Numbered from the stretch's first letter, positions 1 to 8,790 are shown. The stretch: 64,000 nt of DNA from Chlorobaculum tepidum TLS (GCF_000006985.1 NC_002932.3:705501-769500); one strand, 5' to 3'. Notes: generated by a model not told the origin, from the letters alone. Program-made: numbers and translations.

Positions 1-250
1 CTCCCTTGGTGTAACCGATCTCGGTAATGGTTTTGCGGGCGATGGTCTGGACATCAACGATGCCTTTGCTGGTGACTTCGCCGCCGACGATCACCTGACC
101 GGTGGTAACGAACGTTTCGCAGGCGACGCGGGAGTTGGGGTCCTGTTTGATGAACTCATCCAGCACGGCGTCGGAAATCTGATCGGCCACCTTGTCCGGA
201 TGGCCTTCTGAAACTGATTCCGAGGTAAAGTAATACCTTGAATGTGACAT
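1..250 (-). CDS. metK: S-adenosylmethionine synthetase, N-terminal part (runs off the window)
   Basis: Makes S-adenosylmethionine from ATP and methionine in the cytoplasm. Only the first 83 codons are inside the window; the gene continues past base 1. The translation starts [20 protein letters not shown] and carries the GHPDK nucleotide-binding motif at residues 16-20, followed by the expected region with DAVLDEF and TTGQV. The start is the ATG whose complement is at 248-250, with a purine-rich AAAGGGAAA stretch just upstream as ribosome-binding site. A structured stretch lies upstream at 357-423 on the same strand and could belong to its leader. The family assignment is secure; regulation is inference. 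Confidence 0.95.
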   Translation of the reverse strand, partial: MSHSRYYFTSESVSEGHPDKVADQISDAVLDEFIKQDPNSRVACETFVTTGQVIVGGEVTSKGIVDVQTIARKTITEIGYTKG

Positions 251-674
251 AGTTTCCCTTTCGGTTTTTTGTTAATCGAACGACAAGAACGGCAGGTGTC
301 CGGCGGTTTGCCGATGCGGTTTTCTCGTGAAGGTGAATGTCGCGGAGGGACAAACGGGACACGGGAAACCTTTCGGCAAGCTCCGGGGACAACTCCCGCA
401 AGAGAGCTTTTGGCACCGTGTCCATAGGTAATGGGGATGCCGGAAAATCAACGACAAATGTACGAATTCGAAATTTGCCATGCAAGTTCAATGTGGAGGG
501 CTAGGTGAATTCTTCTGTGGCAGGAACCGGTGGACGATGTGGATAAAAGAGAGGTAAATAGTTAGCATGAAGTTCACAATACTGAGTGGTAATGGATGGC
601 GTCAATGGTTTATTTTCTCGGGTGATGAGGGTGTTTTGCGGAAAAACCTTACCAGACAATAATAATAATCATCT
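251..674. other. Intergenic region between divergent metK and phosphoesterase genes
   Basis: No convincing gene in these 424 bases; the short open frames have neither ribosome-binding sites nor recognisable protein character. It contains one large potential RNA structure (listed separately at 357-423). The stretch immediately before the phosphoesterase, around 640-670, is AT-rich. Confidence 0.6.
357..423 (-). promoter_or_regulatory. Potential structured leader of metK
   Basis: GGACACGG at 357-364 is perfectly complementary to CCGTGTCC at 416-423, closing a 51-base interior. Inside it AAGCTC pairs with GAGCTT, and a smaller CTC/GAG hairpin forms. Read on the metK strand the element lies about 107-173 bases before the metK start. 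metK leaders often carry SAM-sensing riboswitches, but I cannot match this one to a known SAM class, so the regulatory role is inference. Confidence 0.35.
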
Positions 675-2390
675 GTGATGAACATTGGTGGCTTGTTCAG
701 GAAAACCGGCGTGGTGTTTGCGCTGTTCGTGCTGCTTTCGGGGCGGCCGTCGGTGCTTTGGGCCGAGGCGTGGAAGTTCGGGGTGATGGGGGATACGCAG
801 TGGACAACGGCCGATCCTTCGGGGCAAAATCCGCACACTGTGCCGGTTTCGATCATCCGGCAGGTGAACCGGCAGTTCATTGATGCTGGCGTGAAGTTCG
901 TCATTCAGGTCGGCGACCTGAGCGACGACGGCAAGGAGATTTCCGAAGAAGAACGGGTGGCTGCCGCTCAACCGCTGATCGATGCAGGCATCGGTTTTTT
1001 TGCTTTCCGGGGCAATCATGAGGCTAAAAGTGCGGAGAACGGTTACGGTGCGCCCGGCTTCCGGCAGCGTTATCCCCAAAATCGCGACGGCGGTTTCACG
1101 AAATCGGATGGCGGCTCGTTTACCGTTGGTTCGAATTTTAGCAGTCCGGTCAAAATCAGCCGCGATCTCGACGGATTGAGCTACTCGTTCGATTTCGGCG
1201 AGGGCCAGGAGCGGGCGCGTTTCGTCATCATTGACAACTGGCCGCTGCCGGGTCGCCTGGTCGCCAATTCGACGCACTATCCTTCAGGCTACACCATTGC
1301 CGACCAGCAGCCCTGGATTAGCGCCCAGCTCGACAAGCACAACAGGAAAACGCCCCACGTTTTTGTCTTGTCGCATCAGCCGCTGATTGGCGAGGGGCAC
1401 CAGGACACGCTTTTCAGCGGCTTCGCCAATGAGCATCCGGAATGGCAGAACCGGTTTTTTGAGAGCCTGCAAAGCAACGGCGTGCGCCTGTTCATCTGCG
1501 GCCACGATCACATCCACCAGCGCTCGGTCATTACGAGTCCCGACGGCAAATCGAAGGTCGAACAACTCATCGTGCAATCGAACAGCAGCAAGTTCTACAC
1601 GCCGAAATCCCTCGACGACACCAACTGGTTCGGCCAGAAAAGCCGCGAGATTTCGGTTTCACAGGAGCGCGAGTCGGTCGGTTACTATATCTTTACCATC
1701 GACGGCCCGAGCGTGACGGTCGATTATTGGGCCGACGACCACGGCCACTGGCAATCCGACGCCAACTTTCCGCAAGGGGCGGGTCGTGCCGACACCGGCG
1801 TGACGCCGCAGTTTCACTTCGTCAAAAAGGAGCGCTGGAGCTACAGCCTGAACGGCAAGCAGTTCCTCGTTCCGCAGGGCGCGAGCTACACGGTGGTGCG
1901 GGATCGGTTCAATGGCTGCGAAGCGCGGATTCTCGATGGCCTCAACACGAGCGAGTCGCGAGATGCCAGCCTCGACAGCACCGGCCAGGGGCGGCCTCTG
2001 ACGAAAGTGGTCAACACCGGCTGGATTGCTGCCAAACCGTCCAGGCATAGCGGCAAAAATCCGGCAATCCCTGTTTTTCAACTCAGCGGACTTGGCGAGT
2101 CGGGCAGTGATCACACCGATCATTATGTACTGTCGATGAGCTATGACCCGGCAACGGTTCGTCAAAAAAACATTGCCAGCGGCGGGTTCGGTCTTGTGAC
2201 GCAAGACGCCGCCGGGCGGTGGCTCAACGCAGTCGAGGCCAATTCCGGCGGCGCGGCAACCTTCATCGACGGGCCGTGGAGGCGCGGTTACGCGCTCGGC
2301 TCGCATGGCATCGACCGTAAGCATCACCGCGCTTGGGCGGTACTGAACCATGAGGGCGCTTTTGCCGTGGCGAATTTTTCTGCACATTGA
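675..2390 (+). CDS. Secreted calcineurin-like metallophosphoesterase
   Basis: A 571-residue phosphoesterase predicted to act outside the cytoplasm. Residues 1-31 form a signal peptide (basic start, hydrophobic VVFALFVLL, then WAEA). The metal-binding blocks of the calcineurin-like family follow in order: GD at 39-40, GDLSDD at 80-85, GNHE at 113-116, SHQP at 233-236 and GHDH at 276-279. The first block reads GDTQ rather than the commoner D-x-H. The C-terminal 200 residues are an unassigned extra domain. Start is GTG at 675 or the adjacent ATG at 678; neither has a clear ribosome-binding site. The substrate cannot be told from sequence. It appears to be transcribed alone. Confidence 0.85.
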   Translation: MMNIGGLFRKTGVVFALFVLLSGRPSVLWAEAWKFGVMGDTQWTTADPSGQNPHTVPVSIIRQVNRQFIDAGVKFVIQVGDLSDDGKEISEEERVAAAQPLIDAGIGFFAFRGNHEAKSAENGYGAPGFRQRYPQNRDGGFTKSDGGSFTVGSNFSSPVKISRDLDGLSYSFDFGEGQERARFVIIDNWPLPGRLVANSTHYPSGYTIADQQPWISAQLDKHNRKTPHVFVLSHQPLIGEGHQDTLFSGFANEHPEWQNRFFESLQSNGVRLFICGHDHIHQRSVITSPDGKSKVEQLIVQSNSSKFYTPKSLDDTNWFGQKSREISVSQERESVGYYIFTIDGPSVTVDYWADDHGHWQSDANFPQGAGRADTGVTPQFHFVKKERWSYSLNGKQFLVPQGASYTVVRDRFNGCEARILDGLNTSESRDASLDSTGQGRPLTKVVNTGWIAAKPSRHSGKNPAIPVFQLSGLGESGSDHTDHYVLSMSYDPATVRQKNIASGGFGLVTQDAAGRWLNAVEANSGGAATFIDGPWRRGYALGSHGIDRKHHRAWAVLNHEGAFAVANFSAH

Positions 2391-2475
2391 GGCTCAAGCC
2401 CTCGCCGTCAATTCAAGAATGGATAACTGAAATGGAGGTCTGATAACCGGAAATGTCCTGCAACCGGAGACAACC

Positions 2476-2988
2476 ATGCTGCTGCAAAAATCCAAAGTTC
2501 TGGTACTCAACGCGAGTTACGAACCGCTGAGCATCTGCGATGCCCGCAATGCCGTGCTACTGCTCTTTTGCGGCAAGGCGATGATGGTCGCCAGCCATCC
2601 GGAGCACCGTATCCGCACGGTAACGGAGAACTTTCCGCTGCCGAGCATCGTCAGGCTGATGGTGTACGTACGAATCGATTACCGGGGCGCGGTGCTGAAC
2701 CGTAAAAACCTCTTCAGGCGGGATGGATTCAGGTGCCAGTATTGCGGCTGCAAGGATGGCTCGCTGACGGTCGATCACGTCATGCCGAAATCACGCGGCG
2801 GCGAGGACACCTGGGAGAACCTCATCACCGCCTGCAAGTCCTGCAATACGAAAAAGGGAAACCGCACGCCATCAGAAGCAGGTATGGCCATGCTGAACAA
2901 GCCGTGCAGGCCGAGCAATATCACCCTCATGCGCCAGCACTACCGCTCGATCTCCGACGAGTGGAAGCCCTACCTCTTCATGAGCTGA
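2476..2988 (+). CDS. HNH endonuclease family protein
   Basis: A 170-residue protein with a typical HNH nuclease core. Zinc-binding pairs are C87/C90 and C120/C123. The catalytic DH is at 100-101, followed by PKSRGG and ENLITAC, the spacing found in free-standing HNH proteins of many bacteria. The N-terminal [12 protein letters not shown] segment is also typical of this subfamily. CGGAGA upstream serves as ribosome-binding site. Free-standing HNH proteins of this type are widespread and their cellular role is generally unknown; there is no restriction, phage or intein context here. Confidence 0.88.
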   Translation: MLLQKSKVLVLNASYEPLSICDARNAVLLLFCGKAMMVASHPEHRIRTVTENFPLPSIVRLMVYVRIDYRGAVLNRKNLFRRDGFRCQYCGCKDGSLTVDHVMPKSRGGEDTWENLITACKSCNTKKGNRTPSEAGMAMLNKPCRPSNITLMRQHYRSISDEWKPYLFMS

Positions 2989-3031
2989 CCGGCAAGCAAG
3001 CCGCTCTGCCCGCCGGTTGCGAATCATCCGC

Positions 3032-4009
3032 TCAGCCCATCCGTATTTCCGAATAGTCGCCGATGTTCAGCTCGTGGCCCATCGCCGAAACGATGGCGTT
3101 GTTGCCGACGATCGACCGGTCCAGCATGATCTCGCTGACCTGCGACTTGCGTCCGATGATGGAGTTCATGATGATGGAGTCCCTGACGACCGCATGTTCG
3201 GCGATGGTGGCGTTCGGGCCGATGATGGAGTTGGTGACGGTGGCGCTGTCGGCAATGAAAACCGGCGGGTTGATGATGCAGCCGGGAAGTGATTTTTGCC
3301 GGGTATCCCTCTGCAAGAGAACTTCGTTCGTTGAGAGAAGCGTTTCAGGTTTGCCGCAATCGTACCATCCCTGCACCGGGAAGGTTGAAAATGGTTCGCC
3401 GAGATCGATCATGTGCTGCAGGGCGTCGGTAAGCTGGAATTCGCCTTTGGTCCGGATGTCGTTGGTGATGATGTAGTCAATGCTGTTGAAAAGCGTGCCT
3501 GCCCTGTGCAGAAAATAGAGTCCGACGATTGCCAGATTGCTCACCGGTTGCTCCGGCTTTTCCACGAGCCGCACGATCCTGTCGCCCTCGGTGACCACCA
3601 CCCCGAAGCGTCTCGGATCATCAACCTCTTTGACCCCGAGCGTCGAAATACTGCTGCCGAGTACCAGCTTCAGGTCGACATCAAAAATGGTGTCTCCGAG
3701 GATGATGAACAGTGGCTCTTCATCGATCACATGCGGTCTGCACATATGGACCGCATGGGCGAGACCGAGCTGGTCGGCCTGGGTGACAAAGGTCAGTTTG
3801 ATAGCATAGTGTGAGGTGAGGTACTCCTCGATTTTGCCTCCGAGATAACCAACGATGATCACGGCCTCATCAATGCCCGATTCGATGAGTTTGTCCATGA
3901 TATGCCCGATGATCGGCTTGCCGGCTACATTGAGCAGTACTTTCGGTTGGGAAAAGGTATGCGGACGAAGACGGCTTCCGACACCGGCAACGGGAATGAT
4001 GGCTTTCAT
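3032..4009 (-). CDS. Sugar-phosphate nucleotidyltransferase (glucose-1-phosphate thymidylyltransferase-like)
   Basis: A 325-residue nucleotidyltransferase that couples a sugar 1-phosphate to an NTP, giving an activated sugar for cell-surface polysaccharide. The N-terminal signature GVGSRLRPHT and the following PKVLL are the NTP-binding loop and substrate motif of the GlmU/RmlA fold. Residues from about 245 on are isoleucine-rich hexapeptide repeats (left-handed beta-helix), as in long-form enzymes such as GlmU-like and archaeal types. The exact sugar and nucleotide cannot be decided. It is convergent with the HNH gene and divergent from the NUDIX gene; no other sugar genes adjoin it. Confidence 0.85.
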   Translation of the reverse strand: MKAIIPVAGVGSRLRPHTFSQPKVLLNVAGKPIIGHIMDKLIESGIDEAVIIVGYLGGKIEEYLTSHYAIKLTFVTQADQLGLAHAVHMCRPHVIDEEPLFIILGDTIFDVDLKLVLGSSISTLGVKEVDDPRRFGVVVTEGDRIVRLVEKPEQPVSNLAIVGLYFLHRAGTLFNSIDYIITNDIRTKGEFQLTDALQHMIDLGEPFSTFPVQGWYDCGKPETLLSTNEVLLQRDTRQKSLPGCIINPPVFIADSATVTNSIIGPNATIAEHAVVRDSIIMNSIIGRKSQVSEIMLDRSIVGNNAIVSAMGHELNIGDYSEIRMG

Positions 4010-4238
4010 GTCAGGGGTCGCTTTTGATTGACTGAAAATATGCGCATCAATTTACTTCAATTGCAGGAGATTATCATGATTTGAAAGTCGGTGAAAAAAC
4101 ATCGTTCAGGTAATCGGAGAAATTGCGTTCTTGCAAGTGGTGTTGTGTTTGCGGGCTTTTGTGCGGTAAAAGATCATTGTGACATCATAGTGAAACAGGC
4201 ATGGAAAAAAGCTGAAATCTTGTATCTTTTGCACGGTT

Positions 4239-4266
4239 CTTTCCTATAACAATCGTTATAGGAAAG
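4239..4266. repeat. Perfect 12-bp inverted repeat before the NUDIX gene
   Basis: CTTTCCTATAAC at 4239-4250 and GTTATAGGAAAG at 4255-4266 are exact reverse complements with a 4-base AATC centre. The element lies 36 bases before the NUDIX start in the divergent intergenic region. It could be a dyad operator or a transcribed hairpin. It has no T-run, so it is not a typical terminator. Confidence 0.8.
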
Positions 4267-4302
4267 GTTGTTCATGTAACGTTTTACTTCTTTCGGGCAA
4301 TC

Positions 4303-4713
4303 ATGGCCAATGGAACGGTTAAAATAGCGGAACAGTCAGGCGTGCTGCCAATTGCCGGTGACAAGATTGTGCTGATTACGGCCCGCGGTTCCGGGCGCTG
4401 GATCATCCCCAAAGGGTATATCGAGAAAGGCATGTCGCCCGCCGAATCTGCTGCAAAGGAGGCATGGGAGGAGGCTGGTATTGTCGGAAGCGTTCGGCAT
4501 GAAGAGATCGGCACCTACTCATACCGCCGTCCGTCGGGTATCTTTTCGGTCAGGATTTATCCCCTCGAAGTTGAGTCCTTGCTTGAGCAGTGGGATGAGA
4601 TGCATGTCCGTCAGCGTCGGCTGGTCACGCCATCGGAAGCTATAGAGATGATTTGTCTCAAGGAGCTGAGGAGTCTCATAACTGATTATCTGATAAAGCG
4701 TTTCGATTTTTGA
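4303..4713 (+). CDS. NUDIX hydrolase
   Basis: A 136-residue NUDIX-fold hydrolase acting on a nucleoside diphosphate linked to another group. The Nudix box spans about residues 46-68, from GYIEKG to AWEEAGI. The two metal-binding glutamates (WEE) are intact. The usual first Glu of the box is Met and the Arg-Glu pair is Lys-Glu. The PKGYIEKG-type box resembles the diphosphoinositol/diadenosine polyphosphate branch, but the substrate is unknown. The ATG at 4303 is used because homologous sequence starts directly after it; its ribosome-binding site is weak. Confidence 0.85.
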   Translation: MANGTVKIAEQSGVLPIAGDKIVLITARGSGRWIIPKGYIEKGMSPAESAAKEAWEEAGIVGSVRHEEIGTYSYRRPSGIFSVRIYPLEVESLLEQWDEMHVRQRRLVTPSEAIEMICLKELRSLITDYLIKRFDF

Positions 4714-4773
4714 TCCGCTGATCATTGTGCTGTTTGCTCTCGGTTTTTTGTGAAGGGTTTCTGAAAATTTTGT

Positions 4774-4801
4774 TTGGTGATTTCGGCTCAAGTCGTATAT
4801 T
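4774..4801 (+). promoter_or_regulatory. Likely promoter of the tRNA cluster
   Basis: TTGGTG at 4774-4779 and TATATT at 4796-4801 are spaced 16 bases apart, close to the housekeeping sigma consensus. They sit 18 bases before the first tRNA. Position and spacing support this; it is a prediction. Confidence 0.45.
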
Positions 4802-4819
4802 GCAAGCCTTCCGTTAAGA

Positions 4820-4895
4820 CGGGGCATGGCGCAGCTGGTAGCGTGCCTGCTTTGGGAGCAGGAGGTCCCGAGTTCGAGTCTCGGTGCCCCGACCA
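4820..4895 (+). tRNA. tRNA-Pro (anticodon TGG)
   Basis: A full cloverleaf is visible. Acceptor CGGGGCA pairs with TGCCCCG, and anticodon stem CCTGC/GCAGG encloses loop TTTGGGA, giving anticodon TGG. The T arm has TTCGAGT. The 3' CCA is encoded in the DNA (4893-4895). First of four tandem tRNA genes. Confidence 0.97.
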
Positions 4896-4926
4896 GGGAG
4901 AGCAATAACTGATTGAAAAGCGTTAT

Positions 4927-5000
<74 letters not shown>

Positions 5001-5026
5001 CAGGAAGAGGATTTTTCGCTTTTCAT

Positions 5027-5101
5027 GGTGATTGTAGCTCAGTTGGTTAGAGCGCCAGGTTGTGGCCCTGGAGGTCGGGGGTTCGAGTCCCCTCATTCAC
5101 C
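5027..5101 (+). tRNA. tRNA-His (anticodon GTG)
   Basis: Anticodon stem CCAGG/CCTGG carries loop TTGTGGC, anticodon GTG. The extra G at -1 (5027) opposite C73 (5101) is the hallmark of tRNA-His. Acceptor positions 5 and 68 are both T, an internal mismatch. CCA is not encoded. Confidence 0.95.
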
Positions 5102-5155
5102 CCGGTTCTGTAATGGGCTTCCGCAATTTAACGGGAAGCGTTTTTGGAATTGAAC

Positions 5156-5227
5156 GGCCCCATCGACTAGTGGTTAGGTCATCACCCTTTCAAGGTGGTA
5201 GCACGGGTTCGAATCCCGTTGGGGTCA
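5156..5227 (+). tRNA. tRNA-Glu (anticodon TTC)
   Basis: Acceptor GGCCCCA pairs with TGGGGTC. The anticodon arm with loop CTTTCAA gives TTC. Last tRNA of the cluster, followed by a terminator at 5288. Confidence 0.96.
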
Positions 5228-5287
5228 CACTATAGCTCCGATAAACTTCGCGGTTTTGACGTGAGTTGAGTATACACGCTGGTTATC

Positions 5288-5322
5288 AAGCTCTGTGCTG
5301 TTGCAGGTTCAGAGCTTTTTTT
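5288..5322 (+). terminator. Rho-independent terminator of the tRNA cluster
   Basis: AAGCTCTG at 5288-5295 pairs with CAGAGCTT at 5310-5317, followed by a run of T to 5322. Confidence 0.85.
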
Positions 5323-5460
5323 GTTAGGTTGCGGCATCTCTGAACATTGCCGGTCATTCGATTGCGCGGCCTCGGCTGGCATGCTGGCGCATCGGCTCTG
5401 CATCGTTCCTGACGATTTTCCGAGATGCTTTTCATGAATGCATTGCACTAATACCCGCCC

Positions 5461-7893
5461 ATGAAAATCTCCGTCAACTGGCTCAAGGAGTTTGTTCCCT
5501 CTCTTTCATTTGATTGTTCTGGACTCGTCGATTACCTGACCTTTCTTGGTCTCGAAGTTGAAGATGTTTTTGAACAAAAGCTGCCCGACCAGAAGGTGAT
5601 TGTCGGTAAAATTGTCGAGGTCAGACCCCATCCGAATGCTGACCGGCTTCGGATCTGCATGGTCGATACGGGCGAAGGTGAGCTGCGGCAGATTGTCTGT
5701 GGCGCGCCGAACGTCGAGGCTGGCATGATGGTGCCGGTGGCTACCATTGGCGCTGTGCTGACGGCTGTTTCCGGTGAAACCTTCACCATCAAGCCTGCGA
5801 AAATTCGCGGCGAGCACTCGTCCGGGATGATCTGCGCCGCTGATGAACTCGGATTATCGGATGATCATGATGGTGTGATGGTGCTCGACGAGGCGTGTGA
5901 GATTGGCCAGCCGCTTGCCCGCTACCTCGAAACCGACACGGTGCTTGACATCGCTGTGACGCCGAACCGTCCCGATGCGCTTTCGCATCTTGGCGTCGCC
6001 CGCGAGCTGGCCGACTGTAACGAGATTGTCTATCCGCAAGCACCGGTGATCGAGTTCACTCGTGGCGGTGGTCTTATCGAGGTACAGGACGAGGAGTCGT
6101 GTCCTTACTACACGGCCACGGTCATCAAGGGCGTGACGGTTGGTCCGTCGCCGCGATGGCTTGCCCGCCGACTCGAACAGATCGGCCTACGCCCAAAGAA
6201 CAACATCGTCGATATCACCAACTACATTCTTCATTCGTTTGGCCAGCCGCTGCACGCTTTCGACTATCACCAGCTTGCCGGTAGCCGCATTGTCGTGCGC
6301 AGCGACGCCGAGAGCAGCTTCATGGCGCTCAATAAGGTGGAGTACCAGCTCCAGCCAGGTATGACGGTTGTTTGTGACGCGCGTGAGCCGGTGGCTATTG
6401 GTGGCGTGATGGGCGGCCTTCATTCGGCGGTTACCGATAAAACCACCGACATTCTGCTCGAAGCTGCGTACTTCAATCCGGCCTCGGTCAGGAAAACCGC
6501 CAAGCAGCTTCAGCTCTCTTCTGATTCCTCTTATCGTTTTGAGCGCGGTGTCGATCCGTGCAACGTGAAGCGGGCCGCCGAATACGCCATCGCCATGATT
6601 CTTGAAATCGCTGGCGGCAATGTCGATTCCGCCGAGGCGTGGGGCGACATGCCTGCCGCACAGAAAATCGTGTCACTCAGGCCCAAACGTGTTAATGCTG
6701 TGCTCGGCAGTTCGATCACCGCCTCCCGGATGGTTCGATTGCTGGAGAAAATCTGTATCAAGGCGGTCTCGCAAGAGGCTGTGTCGGACGATGTTGATTC
6801 TATCGCGTTTTCTGTGCCCTCCTTCCGGGTCGATATCGAACAGGAGATCGACCTGATCGAAGAGGTCGCACGCCTGTACGGGTACAACAATCTGGAACCG
6901 GCACCTGTAATGGTTTCCAGCTATCCGGTTAGCCGCAAGGTGCCTGAATATTTTCCCGATTATTTGCGTAGCATCATGATCGGCCTGAATTTCAGGGAGG
7001 TGCTCACCAACCCTCTGATCAGGAAAGCCGAAGCTGACTGCTTCAGCTCGATGCTGGTCAACGTGCTCAATCCGATCAGTGAAGAGCTCGAAGTGCTTCG
7101 CCCGAACCTTGCCCCCTCGCTGCTCAAAGTCGTTGGGTACAATATGCGGCACGGCAATCGCGAGCTTCGCCTTTTCGAGGTTGCACACGGATTTGAGAAG
7201 CAGCCGGAAGCCGGGCGCGGCAACGAGGGGCCACTGTCGGCATTTCTTGAAAAGGAGTTGCTTTCGATGGTGATAACCGGTCGACGTGAACCCAGAAGCT
7301 GGAACCGCCAGGACGAGAACGTCGACTTTTACGATCTCAGGGGCGTAGTGGAGATGTTGCTTGAAAAGCTGAACTTACTTGAAAAATCAGCTTTCAATAT
7401 TTATAATGCTCGAACTATTGGTATTGAAATCACCTCGACGGAAAACGGGAAAACGTCCGTTCTGAAGGCGGGGACGGTTCAGCAGGTCAACCGGGAGGTG
7501 CTCGATGTTTTTGGTCTTGATCAGGATGTGTATCTGGCTGAGCTCGATGTTACGCTGCTGGAGCGATGTTTTGAGTCAGGCGTGATCTATGAGCCCCCGT
7601 CGAAGTTCCCCGTGGTTGAAAGAGATCTTTCATTCGTGCTTCCCCGTCATATTCCGGCCCAGCGCCTGATCGATCTTGCAAAGGCGAGCGATCCGCGGGT
7701 CAGGTCGGTTCGGATTTTCGATGTGTTCGACCGAGGAACAACTCAGGGAGAACCCTCAACGCGAAGCGTGGCGCTTTCGCTTGAGCTTGCCGACAGGTCG
7801 GGAACCATGAACGAAGAGGCGATCAGCGCCGTCATCTCGAAGGTGATTGACAATGCCAGGAGTGAACTTGGTGCGGTAATTCGGCAAGTTTGA
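5461..7893 (+). CDS. pheT: Phenylalanyl-tRNA synthetase beta subunit
   Basis: Large subunit of the (alpha-beta)2 enzyme that charges tRNA-Phe. At 810 residues it has the full bacterial length. Domains in order: EMAP-like tRNA-binding domain (about 40-150, with PHPNADRLRIC), B3/B4 editing domain (about 200-400), B5 domain (about 405-480), catalytic-like core, and a C-terminal ferredoxin-fold anticodon-binding domain (about 715-810, with KFPVVERDLSF). pheS is not adjacent. The gene heads a short operon with a coiled-coil protein and zapA. Confidence 0.97.
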   Translation: MKISVNWLKEFVPSLSFDCSGLVDYLTFLGLEVEDVFEQKLPDQKVIVGKIVEVRPHPNADRLRICMVDTGEGELRQIVCGAPNVEAGMMVPVATIGAVLTAVSGETFTIKPAKIRGEHSSGMICAADELGLSDDHDGVMVLDEACEIGQPLARYLETDTVLDIAVTPNRPDALSHLGVARELADCNEIVYPQAPVIEFTRGGGLIEVQDEESCPYYTATVIKGVTVGPSPRWLARRLEQIGLRPKNNIVDITNYILHSFGQPLHAFDYHQLAGSRIVVRSDAESSFMALNKVEYQLQPGMTVVCDAREPVAIGGVMGGLHSAVTDKTTDILLEAAYFNPASVRKTAKQLQLSSDSSYRFERGVDPCNVKRAAEYAIAMILEIAGGNVDSAEAWGDMPAAQKIVSLRPKRVNAVLGSSITASRMVRLLEKICIKAVSQEAVSDDVDSIAFSVPSFRVDIEQEIDLIEEVARLYGYNNLEPAPVMVSSYPVSRKVPEYFPDYLRSIMIGLNFREVLTNPLIRKAEADCFSSMLVNVLNPISEELEVLRPNLAPSLLKVVGYNMRHGNRELRLFEVAHGFEKQPEAGRGNEGPLSAFLEKELLSMVITGRREPRSWNRQDENVDFYDLRGVVEMLLEKLNLLEKSAFNIYNARTIGIEITSTENGKTSVLKAGTVQQVNREVLDVFGLDQDVYLAELDVTLLERCFESGVIYEPPSKFPVVERDLSFVLPRHIPAQRLIDLAKASDPRVRSVRIFDVFDRGTTQGEPSTRSVALSLELADRSGTMNEEAISAVISKVIDNARSELGAVIRQV

Positions 7894-7907
7894 TCCAGCC
7901 CGGTTTT

Positions 7908-8213
7908 ATGGATGCAGCAAACGAGCATAATGATCATCAGTTGCTTGCGGGCCTCGAAAAGAATGTGGGGCGGCTTGTGGAGCAGTTGTCCGAGTGCCGA
8001 AAAGAAAATGAGTTATTGAAATCTGAGGTTTTGAGCCTTCAGAACATATTGCGGTCATTCAAGCTGCCTGGTACCGAAGGGCCAGAGCCAAAGGTTTCGG
8101 GGACTTCAGGCGAAGGATTTTCCTACGCCGACAAGCTTCAGATCAAACAGAAGCTGGTGATGATTCTGCAAAAGATCGAGAGGGAACTGAGGGGAGAGAA
8201 AGCCGGATTTTAA
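7908..8213 (+). CDS. Small coiled-coil protein between pheT and zapA
   Basis: A 101-residue hydrophilic protein of unknown function. Residues about 10-45 show heptad-like leucine spacing (LLAGLEKNVGRLVEQLSECR), predicting a coiled coil; the rest is charged. The ATG at 7908 starts 15 bases after the pheT stop, and the TAA stop overlaps the zapA ATG by one base. Its position beside zapA and its coiled-coil character suggest, as inference only, a ZapB-like or other division-linked role. Confidence 0.75.
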   Translation: MDAANEHNDHQLLAGLEKNVGRLVEQLSECRKENELLKSEVLSLQNILRSFKLPGTEGPEPKVSGTSGEGFSYADKLQIKQKLVMILQKIERELRGEKAGF

Positions 8214-8482
8214 TGCCCATGGAAAAGATCAGCGTCAATGTGTATGGCGACAGCTACCCTTTGCGGGTAGAGAACAGCGAACTGACCGGAAAGGCGGCAA
8301 AGGATGTCGATGGTGTCATGAGGCGTTTCGCCGCCAAAGCTCCGGATCTGGAAGCAAAAAAGCTGGCCGTTTTGGCTGCGATCCAGTTTGCTGAAAAAAA
8401 GAACGAACTTGAGGAGGAGCTGTCGCAGCTCAGGCAGAAAATGGCTCATATCAATGAATTTATCGAGCAGAATTTGCACTAA
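8213..8482 (+). CDS. zapA: Cell division protein ZapA
   Basis: An 89-residue FtsZ-ring associated protein. It has the ZapA N-terminal beta region (ISVNVYGDSYPLRV) followed by the long C-terminal helix (EEELSQLRQKM) used for tetramer formation. The length fits short bacterial ZapA proteins. Its ATG overlaps the previous stop as TAATG, suggesting translational coupling. The structured RNA that follows at 8511 reproduces the zapA-ssrS neighbourhood known from many bacteria. Confidence 0.85.
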   Translation: MPMEKISVNVYGDSYPLRVENSELTGKAAKDVDGVMRRFAAKAPDLEAKKLAVLAAIQFAEKKNELEEELSQLRQKMAHINEFIEQNLH

Positions 8483-8510
8483 AGCGTTACATTGAAAGCA
8501 AGCGAAATAT

Positions 8511-8735
8511 CCGCACCACAGCGAGAGGTGTTTTGTAAGTAAAAGAACTAACAGGATAGAACAGGGAGTCAAACTCTTCATTTTGATTGCAGGCCTTGCT
8601 GCCTGGCGGTGATGAGCCGTTGGCATCGACACTTTTCGAAGCGTCGCATTGGAAGCAAAAAACCTGAAGGAGACGCCCACCGTGGTTAAACGGGTTCTTG
8701 AATCTTACACATCTCTTGAGGGTGCGGTTTTTTTT
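8511..8735 (+). ncRNA. ssrS: Structured RNA, probably 6S RNA
   Basis: A 225-base intergenic RNA with a long closing stem. CCGCACC (8511-8517) pairs with GGTGCGG (8721-8727), which is followed by eight T (8728-8735). Further inward GAGAG..TGT pairs with ACA.CTCT, GTAAG with CTTAC and AGAAC with GTTCT. The rod-like shape with interior loops, the terminator built into the closing stem, the length near 200 bases and the position after zapA all fit 6S RNA, which binds RNA polymerase in stationary phase. I assigned it from structure and context, not a covariance search. If not 6S, it is still a strong RNA gene. Confidence 0.65.
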
Positions 8736-8790
8736 GTTCAATTTTGAAAGGCCGGTCTCATTTTGGCCGGTTGAAAAAGGAGGATAGTTA

